Shown one piece after another: positions 16,174-25,570 of a stretch of DNA of 64,000 bases. The notes under the pieces were generated by a model. It had not been told where the DNA came from. It worked only from the letters and a program-made list of their open reading frames with translations, and ran no database searches. A program made the translations under genes and the position numbers. The number at the start of each line of letters is the position of its first letter. The first letter of the stretch is position 1. Location: NCBI RefSeq assembly GCF_000689395.1, contig NZ_HG966617.1, positions 2,230,221-2,294,220 of the forward strand. Reading direction: 5' to 3'. The stretch comes from Candidatus Phaeomarinobacter ectocarpi. Lineage in GTDB: Bacteria > Pseudomonadota > Alphaproteobacteria > CGMCC-115125.

Positions 16174-17127
16174 ATGGCCAAAGCTTCGGCCGACAGAGAT
16201 ACATCTGCTCTCGCCGGACGCCCCGCCGGTGATGGCTCCGCCTATGGCCGCACACCTCAACGCCGCGAAGCAGAAGAGCTGGCCGATGCCTTGCCGCCTC
16301 TGCTTGTGGAAGCCGAACGCATCGCAGCCACCGTTGCGCCGGGCATGCATGGCCGCAAACGAACCGGCCCCGGCGAAACCTTCTGGCAGTTCCGGCGCTA
16401 TCAGCAGGGAGACAGCGCTCACCTGGTTGACTGGCGCCAGTCCGCCCGCTCCGACCGTCTCTATGTACGCGAACACGAATGGGAAGCAGCCGAGACCGTG
16501 TGGCTATGGTGCGACCGGTCAGCGTCTATGGATTTCTCGTCGACCAAACGCGCCCCCAGCAAGCTCGACCGCGCCATGGTGATCACCCTTGCCACCGCAA
16601 CACTGCTGACGCGCGCAGGCGAACGTATTGCAGGCCTTGGCGAAGCACTTCCTCCGGCGTCAGGTCGCACTGCGCTGCGTCGCATGGCCCAGCGGCTGGG
16701 CACACCGGACCCACAGGCCCAAAGCGACATCCCTGCTGATGCATTGCCGCGCTTTTCACGGGCCGTGCTGGTGAGCGATTTCCTGTCCGACCCCGAAGAT
16801 ATTGCCGCTCGCATTCAAAGCCATGCCACCGCCGGGACACGCGGACACCTTCTGCAGATACTTGATCCGGCAGAAGAAGACCTGCCCTTCAGCGGCCGCA
16901 CGGAATTTGAAGGCATCGAAGAAGGTCAAAAACTGACATTCGGCCGCGCGGAAACCATCCGCAGCGCCTATCAGAAAAAACTGTTCAGCCATCGCGAAGC
17001 GCTGCGTGCCGCCACCCGCCGGTTTGGCTGGACGTTCACGACCCACCGCACCGACCGCCCTCCCCAGACTGCCGTGCTTGCCTTGCATGCCGCCCTGTCC
17101 GGCGCACCTCTTCCAAGCGAGGGCTAG
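16174..17127 (+). CDS. DUF58 domain-containing protein
   Basis: A 317-residue soluble protein with the DUF58 core around residues 65-125, seen in RRYQQGDSAHLVDWRQSAR and LYVREHEWEAAETVWLWCD, followed by a vWA-like fold with RSASM in place of DxSxS. Such proteins are the usual partner encoded just after MoxR. A TCAGGAG ribosome binding site lies about 10 bases before the ATG. The gene abuts the next one without a gap. Role in envelope assembly or stress response is inferred from the family. Confidence 0.9.
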   Translation: MAKASADRDTSALAGRPAGDGSAYGRTPQRREAEELADALPPLLVEAERIAATVAPGMHGRKRTGPGETFWQFRRYQQGDSAHLVDWRQSARSDRLYVREHEWEAAETVWLWCDRSASMDFSSTKRAPSKLDRAMVITLATATLLTRAGERIAGLGEALPPASGRTALRRMAQRLGTPDPQAQSDIPADALPRFSRAVLVSDFLSDPEDIAARIQSHATAGTRGHLLQILDPAEEDLPFSGRTEFEGIEEGQKLTFGRAETIRSAYQKKLFSHREALRAATRRFGWTFTTHRTDRPPQTAVLALHAALSGAPLPSEG

Positions 17128-19938
17128 GTGATGCTGACACTTGGTCCGATCGGCTTCGCCGCACCGCTCGCCCTCATTGGCCTTGCTGCCCTGCCAGTCA
17201 TCTGGTGGCTGTTGCGTGTGACGCCGCCTGCACCCAACCGTGTGCGCTTCCCGGCCATTCAACTGCTGCTGGGTCTTAACGATGAAGACGAAACACCGGC
17301 CCAGACCCCGTGGTGGCTGATGGCCCTCCGGCTGCTCGCTGCCACCCTGCTGGTTCTCGCATTCGCAGAACCTGTGGCTAATCCGACAGCTGCTGAGGAA
17401 GGCTCAGGCCCACTTTTGCTGGTTGTGGATGACAGCTGGGCCGCCGCCCCGGACTGGAACCGCCGCACCGCAACGCTGGATGGCCTGCTAGCCAATGCCC
17501 GACGCGCCGACCGCGATGTGGTCATCCTGCCAACCACGCCGCGCGCCAATGCTACCACCCTCAATGTCATGACCGCCGACGATGCGTCCGCGTTTGCAGC
17601 CGCGCTGGCACCACGGGCACTGGGAACAGACTTTGCCGCAGCCGCGACCAGATTGACGCAGGCAGCCCTGCCGAATCAGGGCGACTGGCAAGTCATCTGG
17701 CTGAGTGATGGTATGGGTGACACAAATGGCAGCCCAATGGCTCAGGCCTTTGCCGATGACCTCGCCCGCCATGGCGACATTACGCTTGTGTCGCCAGCGC
17801 CCGGCGACCTGGCCCTGGCCATTCGCCCCCCCTCACAGATTGGCCAGACACTTGATGTGACGATTATCCGCCCTGCCGGCGATGGTCAGCGTGGTGGCAG
17901 GATTGCTGCCTTTGGGTCCGGCGACCGGCGCCTTTCAGAAGCTGATTTTGCCTTTGCCGATGGCGAGACCCAACGCACCGTCACCATCGACATGCCGCTG
18001 GAACTCCGCAACGCGATCACCCGCATTGCCATTGTTGGCGAACAGTCCGCTGGTGCTGTGACCTTGCTGGATGATCGTTGGCAGCGGCGTACTGTCGGCC
18101 TTGTTGCCGGTGGTGGCAAAGCAGATGACGCGCAGCCGCTCCTCTCTGACCTTTATTACCTGCGCCGCGCCACCAGCCCGTTTGCTGAAATCCGTGAAGC
18201 ACGGACCGGGGATGACACATCTGAAGTTGAAGACCTCCTGTCGCGTCCCCTGTCCATGCTCATCACCGCCGATGTCGGCCAACTTGTGGGCAACGATGCG
18301 GATCTCGTGCGCAATTGGGTGGAGACCGGCGGCACGCTCGTGCGCTTTGCCGGACCGCGCCTTGCTGCCAATACGGATGATTTGATGCCGGTTGATCTAC
18401 GCGGCGGCGGCCGGGCGCTTGGCGGTGCACTCACATGGGCAGCACCTCAGGGACTGGCTCCTTTTGAAGAGTCGAGCCCCTTCGCGGGCCTGCCTATTCC
18501 TGACGACGTTGAGATCAATCGTCAGGTTCTGGCTGAACCCTCAAGTGACCTCACCGACAACACATGGGCACGACTGACCGACGGCACACCGCTCGTCACC
18601 GCTGCCCAGCGTGGCGAGGGCTGGGTCGTGCTTTTCCATGTGTCAGCAGATACGGACTGGTCGAACCTGCCGCTCTCAGGTCTGTATGTTGAGATGCTCC
18701 GTCGCCTGCTTGATCTGAGCCGCGGCACGGGCGCGAACGACACCGACACGGCGCAACTCCTGCCACCCTATCAATCCCTTGATGGCAATGGGCGCCTGGT
18801 CGCGCCCGCCCCGCTGGCACAGCCCGTCGCCCAAAAGGAAATTGATGCATTGCAGCCCTCACCGGCCCACCCCCCCGGTCTGTACGGCACTCCGGATGGT
18901 TTCCGCGCATTGAATGTGATCGCCGCCAACACGGTGCTCACGCCACTGGACACCTCATTTGCCGCAACCAGGACCGCATATGCAGGCACCAGTGAAACAG
19001 AACTCAAGCCATGGCTTTTGACCCTGGCACTGGCACTGCTGCTCTTCGATGGGCTGGTCGCGCTCGTTTTGTCCGGCCGCCTGAGAGTCCCGCCCTCACT
19101 GGCAGCCCGACTGGGTACCGGCACTTCCGTGTTGCTTGTGGCTGCATTGCTTGTGCCCCTGCCTGATCAGGCCAACGCTCAGGAGGAGGCCAAGGCAGGT
19201 GACAATGTGGCTCTTCTGGCGACCCTTGATACGCGGCTGGCCTACGTCATTACCGGCGACGCCACGGTGGATGAGATGAGCCGCGCCGGTCTGTCAGGTC
19301 TCAGCCAGGTTCTGCGCAGCCGCACCGCCATTGAGCCTGCCGAGCCACTGGGCGTGAACGTGGAACGCGACGAACTGGCCTTTTACCCCATGCTCTACTG
19401 GCCGGTGCTGTCAAACCAGTCGCCGCTTTCAGCCGAAGCATTGGCAAGCGTCGACAACTACATGAAGCGCGGCGGCACAATCCTGTTTGACACTATGGAC
19501 CACCAGCGCATTGAAGCCATCGGGACGTCACCGGGCAACGATGCCCTGCGTGCACTGCTTGCCAATCTCGATGTGCCACCGCTTGAACCTGTGGGAGAAG
19601 GTCACGTCCTCACAAAGGCGTTTTATCTGCTGCGCACATTCCCTGGACGATGGGCAGGAGGAGACCTTTGGGTGCAGGCAAGCGGTGACGCCACGTCGAG
19701 CCCCGGCACGCTCAATCAGGACGGCGTGACGCCCCTGCTTATCGGCTCCAACGACTTTGCTGCAGCCTGGGCGATTGACGCCCGTGGCCTGCCCATGGCG
19801 CAGCCCGTGCCCGGCGGCGAACGCCAGCGTGAAATGGCCCGCCGCTTCGGCGTCAATCTCGTGATGTATGCCCTGACTGGAAACTACAAGGCGGATCAGG
19901 TGCATGTGCCCGCCCTGCTTGAAAGGCTGGGCCAGTAA
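17128..19938 (+). CDS. BatA-like / DUF4159 membrane protein
   Basis: A 936-residue protein. The N-terminus has two transmembrane segments with the BatA-type pattern (ALPVIWWLLRVTPPAPNRVRFPA, then WWLMALRLLAATLLVLAFAEP, around residues 22-88 in all). A vWA-like region follows (LLVVDDSWAAAPDW). Two more helices lie near 628-690. The last 230 residues form DUF4159 (LYWPVLSNQSPLSAEALASVDNYMKRGG at about 755, cited as a landmark). Start GTG 17128 or ATG 17131. Stop and next start overlap by one base. Probably a membrane scaffold for the MoxR ATPase; function not established. Confidence 0.88.
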   Translation: MMLTLGPIGFAAPLALIGLAALPVIWWLLRVTPPAPNRVRFPAIQLLLGLNDEDETPAQTPWWLMALRLLAATLLVLAFAEPVANPTAAEEGSGPLLLVVDDSWAAAPDWNRRTATLDGLLANARRADRDVVILPTTPRANATTLNVMTADDASAFAAALAPRALGTDFAAAATRLTQAALPNQGDWQVIWLSDGMGDTNGSPMAQAFADDLARHGDITLVSPAPGDLALAIRPPSQIGQTLDVTIIRPAGDGQRGGRIAAFGSGDRRLSEADFAFADGETQRTVTIDMPLELRNAITRIAIVGEQSAGAVTLLDDRWQRRTVGLVAGGGKADDAQPLLSDLYYLRRATSPFAEIREARTGDDTSEVEDLLSRPLSMLITADVGQLVGNDADLVRNWVETGGTLVRFAGPRLAANTDDLMPVDLRGGGRALGGALTWAAPQGLAPFEESSPFAGLPIPDDVEINRQVLAEPSSDLTDNTWARLTDGTPLVTAAQRGEGWVVLFHVSADTDWSNLPLSGLYVEMLRRLLDLSRGTGANDTDTAQLLPPYQSLDGNGRLVAPAPLAQPVAQKEIDALQPSPAHPPGLYGTPDGFRALNVIAANTVLTPLDTSFAATRTAYAGTSETELKPWLLTLALALLLFDGLVALVLSGRLRVPPSLAARLGTGTSVLLVAALLVPLPDQANAQEEAKAGDNVALLATLDTRLAYVITGDATVDEMSRAGLSGLSQVLRSRTAIEPAEPLGVNVERDELAFYPMLYWPVLSNQSPLSAEALASVDNYMKRGGTILFDTMDHQRIEAIGTSPGNDALRALLANLDVPPLEPVGEGHVLTKAFYLLRTFPGRWAGGDLWVQASGDATSSPGTLNQDGVTPLLIGSNDFAAAWAIDARGLPMAQPVPGGERQREMARRFGVNLVMYALTGNYKADQVHVPALLERLGQ

Positions 19939-22019
19939 TGGACGTCACCTGGCAGATCAGTTTTTCACCGCTGGTATCCAATGGCCTGCTGACCGTCGCC
20001 ATCGTGCTGGCTGTCACGCTCATCATTGTCAGCCTTTGGCGACGCGGTGCGGGGGCGTGGTGGCGCATCATTGCCTATGCCGCATTGGTCATTGCCCTGC
20101 TCAATCCCGCAGCTCTGCGCGAAGACCGTGAGCCGGTCACCGATGTTGCTGTGCTTGTGGTCGATCGGTCGCAATCAAACACGCTCAAGGACCGCACATC
20201 GCTGACGGATGCAACCGCCGATGCCCTGCGCACCAGCCTTGAAGCGGAAACCGGACTAGACGTCCGCGAAGTCGACGTGACTGACGCCTTGAGCATGACG
20301 CAAACCAGCGACAGCGGCGGGACGCAGCTCTTCTCTGCCATCGAAAACGCCATCGGCGATGTGCCGCCCGAACGTCTTGCCGGCATCATTGCCGTTACCG
20401 ATGGTCAGATACACGACCTCGCACCGCGAGCTCTGGCCACCACCGGCGCTCCCTTTCACGCGCTGCTGACCGGCAGCCCGGACGAAGCGGACCGCATCCT
20501 GACCATTGAAGACGCGCCCCGCTTTGCGATCGTCGGCGAAAGCATCACGCTCAAACTGCGGGTGGATGATCGCGGGTCCACGGCAGGCCCTGTTCCCGCA
20601 GACATCATCCTGCACGTTGACGGCGAACCGCTGCCGCCAGTGACCGTCACCACCGGCATCACCCAGGAAATTGAAATTGAGCTGGAGCATGGTGGCGAAA
20701 ACGTCATCGAGATCGAAGCCGCAGCCGGTCCATCCGAAATCACCCTTGAAAACAACCGCGCCGTCGCCATCGCCAATGGCATTCGCGACCGGTTGCGGGT
20801 GCTGCTGGTCTCCGGCGAGCCACATGCAGGCGAGCGCACTTGGCGCAACCTGCTGAAGGCCGACCCTGCGGTTGACCTCGTGCACTTCACCATTTTGCGC
20901 CCGCCTGAAAAACAGGACGGCACACCCATTAACGAGCTGTCGCTGATTGCCTTTCCGACCCGGGAACTGTTCTCGGTGAAGTTGCAGGAATTTGATCTGG
21001 TGATTTTCGACCGCTACCGCCGCCGCGGTGTGTTGCCGGTCTCCTATCTTCAGAACGTCGCCAACTATGTGGATAATGGCGGTGCCTTGCTGATGGCTGC
21101 CGGGCCGGACTTTGCATCCCCCTTCTCCATCTTCCGCACTCCGCTGGCAGGCGTGCTTCCAGCCGCTCCCACCGGCGAAGTTATTGCCCAAGGATACTAC
21201 CCTCTCGTCACGGACATCGGGCAGCGCCACCCTGTGACATCAGGTCTGCCCGGTGCAGAACAGTCGCCGCCCAACTGGGGCCGGTGGTTCCGCCTGATTG
21301 ATTCCGAACAGGCCTCCGGCAACACCTTGATGGAAGGCCCCGGCGAAAAACCGCTGATGGTGCTGGACCGTGTCGGCGAAGGCCGCGTGGCCCAACTCCT
21401 GTCGGATCATGCATGGCTGTGGACGCGCGGCTATGAAGGCGGCGGCCCCCAGGCTGAAATGCTGCGCCGTCTGGCCCACTGGCTCATGAAGGAGCCGGAC
21501 CTGGAAGAAGAAAAGCTGCAGGCCCGCGCACAGGGCAACACGCTCTCCATAGCGCGGCAGACCATGGGCGAGGATGTGCCCCCCGTTACTGTCACCAAAC
21601 CTGACGGAACAACGCAAGAGGTCCGGCTTGCGGAAGAAGGCCCCGGCCTCTTTACCGCGCGTATGGAGATCGACCAGATGGGTCTCTACCGGCTGGACGA
21701 TGGCACCCAGACAGCCATCACCGCAGCCGGGCCGCTCAACCCCAAAGAGTTTGCAGATGTGCGCGTCACAGACACCCAGGTCGCAGAGCTTGTGGCTGAA
21801 ACAAAAGGCAGCACGCGCTACCTTGCCGATACCGACATCCCAACAATCCGCCGCATCCGCCCCGGACGCAATGCATCAGGCTCAGACTGGATTGGCCTGA
21901 ATGCCAACAGCGAATATGCGGTGCGGGCGGTGAGCGAGCACACGCTGATCCGTCCCGAATTCGCTTTGCTGATTGCGCTGGGTGCCTTCATGCTGGCGTG
22001 GCGACGCGAAGGCCGCTAG
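19938..22019 (+). CDS. Large membrane protein with glutamine-amidotransferase-like domain
   Basis: A 693-residue protein. Two helices at the N-terminus (about 12-58), a short vWA-like segment starting VAVLVVDRSQSNTL, a beta-rich middle, and a GATase1/ThuA-like fold around 280-450 (LRVLLVSGEPHAGERTWRNLL; NVANYVDNGGALLMAAGP). A single C-terminal helix (about 668-688) precedes the basic RREGR tail. The catalytic Cys of true amidotransferases is not visible. Proteins of this kind close MoxR-DUF58-DUF4159 operons in alphaproteobacteria. The ATG overlaps the preceding stop (TAATG), implying coupled translation. Confidence 0.82.
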   Translation: MDVTWQISFSPLVSNGLLTVAIVLAVTLIIVSLWRRGAGAWWRIIAYAALVIALLNPAALREDREPVTDVAVLVVDRSQSNTLKDRTSLTDATADALRTSLEAETGLDVREVDVTDALSMTQTSDSGGTQLFSAIENAIGDVPPERLAGIIAVTDGQIHDLAPRALATTGAPFHALLTGSPDEADRILTIEDAPRFAIVGESITLKLRVDDRGSTAGPVPADIILHVDGEPLPPVTVTTGITQEIEIELEHGGENVIEIEAAAGPSEITLENNRAVAIANGIRDRLRVLLVSGEPHAGERTWRNLLKADPAVDLVHFTILRPPEKQDGTPINELSLIAFPTRELFSVKLQEFDLVIFDRYRRRGVLPVSYLQNVANYVDNGGALLMAAGPDFASPFSIFRTPLAGVLPAAPTGEVIAQGYYPLVTDIGQRHPVTSGLPGAEQSPPNWGRWFRLIDSEQASGNTLMEGPGEKPLMVLDRVGEGRVAQLLSDHAWLWTRGYEGGGPQAEMLRRLAHWLMKEPDLEEEKLQARAQGNTLSIARQTMGEDVPPVTVTKPDGTTQEVRLAEEGPGLFTARMEIDQMGLYRLDDGTQTAITAAGPLNPKEFADVRVTDTQVAELVAETKGSTRYLADTDIPTIRRIRPGRNASGSDWIGLNANSEYAVRAVSEHTLIRPEFALLIALGAFMLAWRREGR

Positions 22020-22022
22020 GGG

Positions 22023-22604
22023 CTAAAGCCCGCGCGGGCGCATCATGTCACCCGCAATACCCTCGTCTGCACCCGGTTCAAGGGCGATCCACAACAGGCG
22101 TTCCGGGTCATAGGGCTGCGGCATCACGACCTGACCGGCAGGTACTTTTGAAAATCCGGCCCGCTGGTAGTAGGGCAAATCCCCAACGAGAAACACCAGC
22201 CCGTGACCCTGCTCTTTTGCAGCTGCCAGACTTGCCGCCATCAAAGCCAACCCTGCCCCTTTGCTTTGCAGGTCCGGGGCAACCGCGAGCGGTCCAAGCA
22301 ACAGCGCATCGGTAACCGCGCCTTCCGCATTCGGCCCGATCTGAACGGGCCAGTAGCGGATACTGCCGGCCAGCTTTTCTTCAGTGTCGCCTCTTGGTCC
22401 GGCAACATTGGTGTACTCGGCAACAAACGACAGGGTGTCGATGGGATCCACGCCTTCGCGCAGCCGGTAGGAGGCTTTGGCAAAGCGACCCGGTCCAAAG
22501 GCCAGGTCCAAAAGAGCATCAACGGCCTTGGCATGGCCTTGTGTCTGAGGCCGCACGACAAAAGGCGCTAGGGATGCGGGCGCGGAGGAAGAATGAGACG
22601 GCAT
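22023..22604 (-). CDS. GNAT-family N-acetyltransferase
   Basis: A 193-residue acetyltransferase of the YhbS type (COG3153). Motif A with the acetyl-CoA loop is LGPLAVAPDLQSKGAG, around residues 107-122, followed by FLVGDLPYYQRAGF. The start at 22604 gives a normal N-terminus; the longer frame to 22838 has a cysteine-rich, improbable extension. Substrate unknown. It converges on the MoxR operon, with stops four bases apart. Confidence 0.88.
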   Translation of the reverse strand: MPSHSSSAPASLAPFVVRPQTQGHAKAVDALLDLAFGPGRFAKASYRLREGVDPIDTLSFVAEYTNVAGPRGDTEEKLAGSIRYWPVQIGPNAEGAVTDALLLGPLAVAPDLQSKGAGLALMAASLAAAKEQGHGLVFLVGDLPYYQRAGFSKVPAGQVVMPQPYDPERLLWIALEPGADEGIAGDMMRPRGL

Positions 22605-22905
22605 GGAACAAGATATCCTGATCAACCGGTTTTTTGACAGCGAAACGAAACGTGCTGCCGCCCGATTGAGCCGCTTACCGGTTACGCGGCGGCTGCAGGG
22701 CGCACGAAGCACGATGCGCGCATGGATCGGCTGGCAAATGCCACAGCCGACGCAAGGCGCGTCATGGGTCGTCGTCGCTGGCAGCGCAAAATCATTGCGT
22801 GTGTTGATCCCGGTTGGTCCCGCAAAGGAACAGGACATCTGAAAAGCGCAAGTCTGGTATCACGCCAATACGACCCTCGTAAAGCCTCATCAGACGGCCA
22901 CCGCG
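22605..22905. other. Gene-free stretch
   Basis: The 301 bases between the acetyltransferase start and the TetR stop show no supported gene. Short plus-strand frames here have no ribosome binding site or recognisable content. The promoter of the acetyltransferase must lie in it. Confidence 0.4.
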
Positions 22906-23505
22906 CTAGGGCGCCAGAATGGATCGTGAAACGCCATGCTTAACGGCCCGGCAGGCACGCTTGTGTGTCCAGCCACGATCAGATGTCAGCAAGTCATAGG
23001 TCTGCACCGAAGAAGAGGTCCAGATGTAGTCCGCTGCTTCCGCCTGCGTCCACCCCTCCGCAAGTGCCTTGTCTCGCGCCAGTGATCGTGCGACCTGGCG
23101 CCAGACGCCAAGCAACTCGTCCATCCGATCCTTCCACGCAGCTGCGACATCATCGTCAGTTGACCGCAATCTGACGAGATCACGCGCGACCGGCATAATA
23201 CCGGGAACAAACGCAAGCCAGGCATCAAGTGCCGCCTCAAGCCGACGTGCTGGATCCTTGTGGCTCAGCGCCACGGTAAATCTCTCGAAAATCTGCCCCC
23301 GCTCATCCGCGCGCTTGAGCAATGCCATGAGCAGCCCCCCACGCGAGCCAAAATGCACATAGACGCTCTGCCGCGTGATACCGGCAGCCGCGGCAATTTC
23401 GGCAATACTTGCCGACGCACCCTGCTCCGCGACCAGGTCCCAGGCAGCATCAAGAATGCCCAGCCGGGTGCGGGTCGTACGATCAATATTTGACACGTGT
23501 AACAT
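22906..23505 (-). CDS. TetR/AcrR-family regulator
   Basis: A 199-residue repressor. The HTH is at about residues 12-58, with ASIAEIAAAAGITRQSVYVHFGSRGG referenced by its end, SVYVHFGSRGG. The start is uncertain: ATG 23505 has AGGAG only three bases away, while GTG at codon 4 would give MSNIDRTTRTR, a typical TetR N-terminus. A 16-bp operator-like repeat lies inside codons 2-7 and again 26 bases upstream. It is divergent from the DUF1330-like gene, its likely target. Confidence 0.87.
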   Translation of the reverse strand: MLHVSNIDRTTRTRLGILDAAWDLVAEQGASASIAEIAAAAGITRQSVYVHFGSRGGLLMALLKRADERGQIFERFTVALSHKDPARRLEAALDAWLAFVPGIMPVARDLVRLRSTDDDVAAAWKDRMDELLGVWRQVARSLARDKALAEGWTQAEAADYIWTSSSVQTYDLLTSDRGWTHKRACRAVKHGVSRSILAP

Positions 23506-23528
23506 TCGCTCCTATTTGACACGTGTAA
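23487..23528. promoter_or_regulatory. Tandem operator-like repeats between TetR and divergent gene
   Basis: The 16-base sequence TATTTGACACGTGTAA occurs twice without change, at 23487-23502 and 23513-23528, a 26-base period. Each copy centres on the palindrome ACACGTGT. The first overlaps the 5' codons of the TetR gene; the second is between the two divergent starts. The arrangement fits two TetR dimers bound to one face of the helix. Confidence 0.7.
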
Positions 23529-23548
23529 ATTATCCAGGAGCCACTCTC

Positions 23549-24010
23549 ATGCCAAGCCAAATCACACACCCAGTCGAAGACCGGATTGCCCGCATCATGA
23601 CCGCCTATGCGGAACACCCTGAAGGATCAGTGCCGACAAAAGCGCAATGGGACATGCTTGCAGGCCTGCCGGACACCGCTACCGTTGCTCTCATCAACCA
23701 CTTCCGGTTTCGCGAGCGTGCAGTCTATCCAGATGGGCGAGCCACCGAACTGAACGGCCACGAGGCCTTTGGCCTGTACACAGCCGTCAGCGGCGACGCT
23801 CTTACACGCGCCGGAGGACACTTTTTGATGATGAGCCTGCCGGCGGGCACTTTGATTGGAGACGATGCGCAGTGGGATCTGGTGGCCATCGGCCAGTATC
23901 AAAATCCGCAGGGTATTTTTGCAATTTTTGAAGACCCGGAATATCGCGACTGCTTCATCCACAGGACCGCCGCTCTCGCCGCTCAGCGCGTCTCTCTTTG
24001 CACGATGTAG
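23549..24010 (+). CDS. DUF1330-like protein
   Basis: A 153-residue cytosolic protein. The pattern of an alpha/beta ferredoxin-like fold with VALINHFRFRERAVYPDG, then VAIGQYQNPQGIFAIFEDPEYRD near the C-terminus, resembles DUF1330 dimeric barrel proteins. The ATG at 23549 has CAGGAG eight bases upstream. It is divergent from the TetR gene and shares its operator region, so it is probably repressed by that protein. Function unknown. Confidence 0.75.
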   Translation: MPSQITHPVEDRIARIMTAYAEHPEGSVPTKAQWDMLAGLPDTATVALINHFRFRERAVYPDGRATELNGHEAFGLYTAVSGDALTRAGGHFLMMSLPAGTLIGDDAQWDLVAIGQYQNPQGIFAIFEDPEYRDCFIHRTAALAAQRVSLCTM

Positions 24011-24105
24011 GGACCCCACGCCTAAACACCCTTTGATCCTGACCCAGTTCCCGCTAGCTTGCCCGTCAAATACGCTCTTCAAAACACGTAAGGGAGAAAA
24101 CGCAG

Positions 24106-25017
24106 ATGGGTGTTCTTGACGGAAAAGTGGTTCTGGTCACAGGCGCGGCACGCGGCATTGGCAAGGAATGCGCGGTGCTGGCAGCACGCGAAGGCGCAAA
24201 GGTCGTGATCAACGATCTGGGCGGCAGCGTTGCTGGTGGTGACGCAGGGGATTCCAGCCCGGCGCAGGATGTGGCAGACGAAATCAAGGCAGCCGGCGGT
24301 GAAGCCGTCGCCAACTCAGATAGCGTCAGCGACCGCAAAGGTGCCGACCACATGTTCCAGCAGGCCATGGACGAGTTCGGCGGCCTCAACGTGGTGATCA
24401 ACCCGGCCGGCATTCTGCGCGACAAGATGTTCCACAAGATGGACGATGAAGACTGGGATGCGGTCATCAATGTGCATCTCAATGGCGCGTACAATGTCAC
24501 CCGTGCGACCATCAATCACTTCCGCGAGCAGCAGGACGGCGCCTATGTGCTGTTCACATCCACCTCCGGCATCATCGGCAATGTAGGACAAGCCAACTAC
24601 GCCGCCGCCAAGATGGGCGTCGCCGGTCTGTCGCGCATCATCGCCATGGAAGGCGCCATGAAGAATGTGCGTTCCAACATCATCGCGCCTTTTGCATGGA
24701 CACGGATGATTGCCACCATCCCGGTGAAGGACGAAGAAAGCCAGAAGCGCGTCGAGCGCATGAAGAATGCCATGCGCGCAGATCAGGTCGCCCAGCTTGC
24801 CATTGGCCTGTCTGCACCGTCTGACGTATCCGGTCAGATCTTTGTTGCCCGCGGCAATGAAGTCTTCCTCATGAGCCAGTCGCGCCCATTGCGCGGCATG
24901 ACTCGCATGGAAGGCTGGTCACCGGAAACACTGCTCGAGCATGGCTTCCCCGCCATGAAGGCGGACATGCTGGACCTGGGCAACACAGGCAGCGTGTTTA
25001 CGTGGGAACCGGTCTAG
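24106..25017 (+). CDS. Short-chain dehydrogenase/reductase
   Basis: A 303-residue NAD(P)-dependent oxidoreductase of the classical SDR type. Cofactor site TGAARGIG (12-19), active site Ser-Tyr-Lys in STSGIIGNVGQANYAAAK (about 150-167). NPAG replaces the usual NNAG. The length and the roughly 60-residue C-terminal extension are like the 3-hydroxyacyl-CoA dehydrogenase domain of multifunctional beta-oxidation enzymes, so an acyl-CoA substrate is plausible. Single gene with its own terminator. Confidence 0.9.
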   Translation: MGVLDGKVVLVTGAARGIGKECAVLAAREGAKVVINDLGGSVAGGDAGDSSPAQDVADEIKAAGGEAVANSDSVSDRKGADHMFQQAMDEFGGLNVVINPAGILRDKMFHKMDDEDWDAVINVHLNGAYNVTRATINHFREQQDGAYVLFTSTSGIIGNVGQANYAAAKMGVAGLSRIIAMEGAMKNVRSNIIAPFAWTRMIATIPVKDEESQKRVERMKNAMRADQVAQLAIGLSAPSDVSGQIFVARGNEVFLMSQSRPLRGMTRMEGWSPETLLEHGFPAMKADMLDLGNTGSVFTWEPV

Positions 25018-25040
25018 ACCAACCACAACGCACCAAACAA

Positions 25041-25067
25041 AAAGGGCGGCTCACTGAGCCGCCCTTT
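25041..25067 (+). terminator. Terminator after the SDR gene
   Basis: Near-perfect hairpin: AAAGGGCGGCTCA pairs with TGAGCCGCCCTTT across one central C. It sits between the convergent SDR and secreted-protein genes and may serve both strands, since the minus-strand side also ends in T residues. Confidence 0.85.
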
Positions 25068-25085
25068 GTCGTGAAAAGTCTAATG

Positions 25086-25526
25086 CTATTCTTCAACGAC
25101 GATCACATCAGCTGTGTCATCGTCCTGGCCAATACGCCAGACGCTTGTCGGACGGTCGCCGTCATACCGCACGGACATCGGCAGGGCTTCATGGAAAGCC
25201 TTGAGCAGAGGATCGTCTGAAATTTCCACGCCGGTTTCAACGCCACTGATGACACAAGGATCGCGGTCATTGCGGTTGATGCCGCCAAGCGACGTGGTGC
25301 ACTGGCGCTGGGCTGTATTGATGATACGGCGATGCTTCACTTCAAGCGCGCGCAGGCTCTCTTCGTCTTCTGGCAGAACAACAATCACCTGCTCCTCGGC
25401 GCCATCAGCGCCCGGCGCCATGATCACCTTGTCATCTTCAGCCTGAGCTGCGGACGCCATCAGCATCGCAACGGCTCCTGCTGTCGCCACACACACATTC
25501 TTTTTCCAATTATGCACGCCCATCAT
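25086..25526 (-). CDS. Secreted hypothetical protein
   Basis: A 146-residue protein with a clear Sec signal peptide (positively charged WKKN, hydrophobic 11-25, AQA cleavage near residue 29). The mature part is acidic, with two cysteines (TTSLGG... CVISG region) that could form a disulfide. The C-terminus is DDTADVIVVEE. I recognise no family. It converges on the SDR gene. Upstream (25571-25647) is a long inverted repeat in the divergent promoter region shared with the pirin gene. Confidence 0.75.
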   Translation of the reverse strand: MMGVHNWKKNVCVATAGAVAMLMASAAQAEDDKVIMAPGADGAEEQVIVVLPEDEESLRALEVKHRRIINTAQRQCTTSLGGINRNDRDPCVISGVETGVEISDDPLLKAFHEALPMSVRYDGDRPTSVWRIGQDDDTADVIVVEE

Positions 25527-25570
25527 TCGCCTCCTGAGATGCCAAAGGCACCCGTTTTTTGATTGAAAAG

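Noticed and set aside
22603-22842. 79-codon plus-strand frame starting inside the acetyltransferase start codon
   Set aside because: Head-on overlap of start codons and no Shine-Dalgarno sequence.
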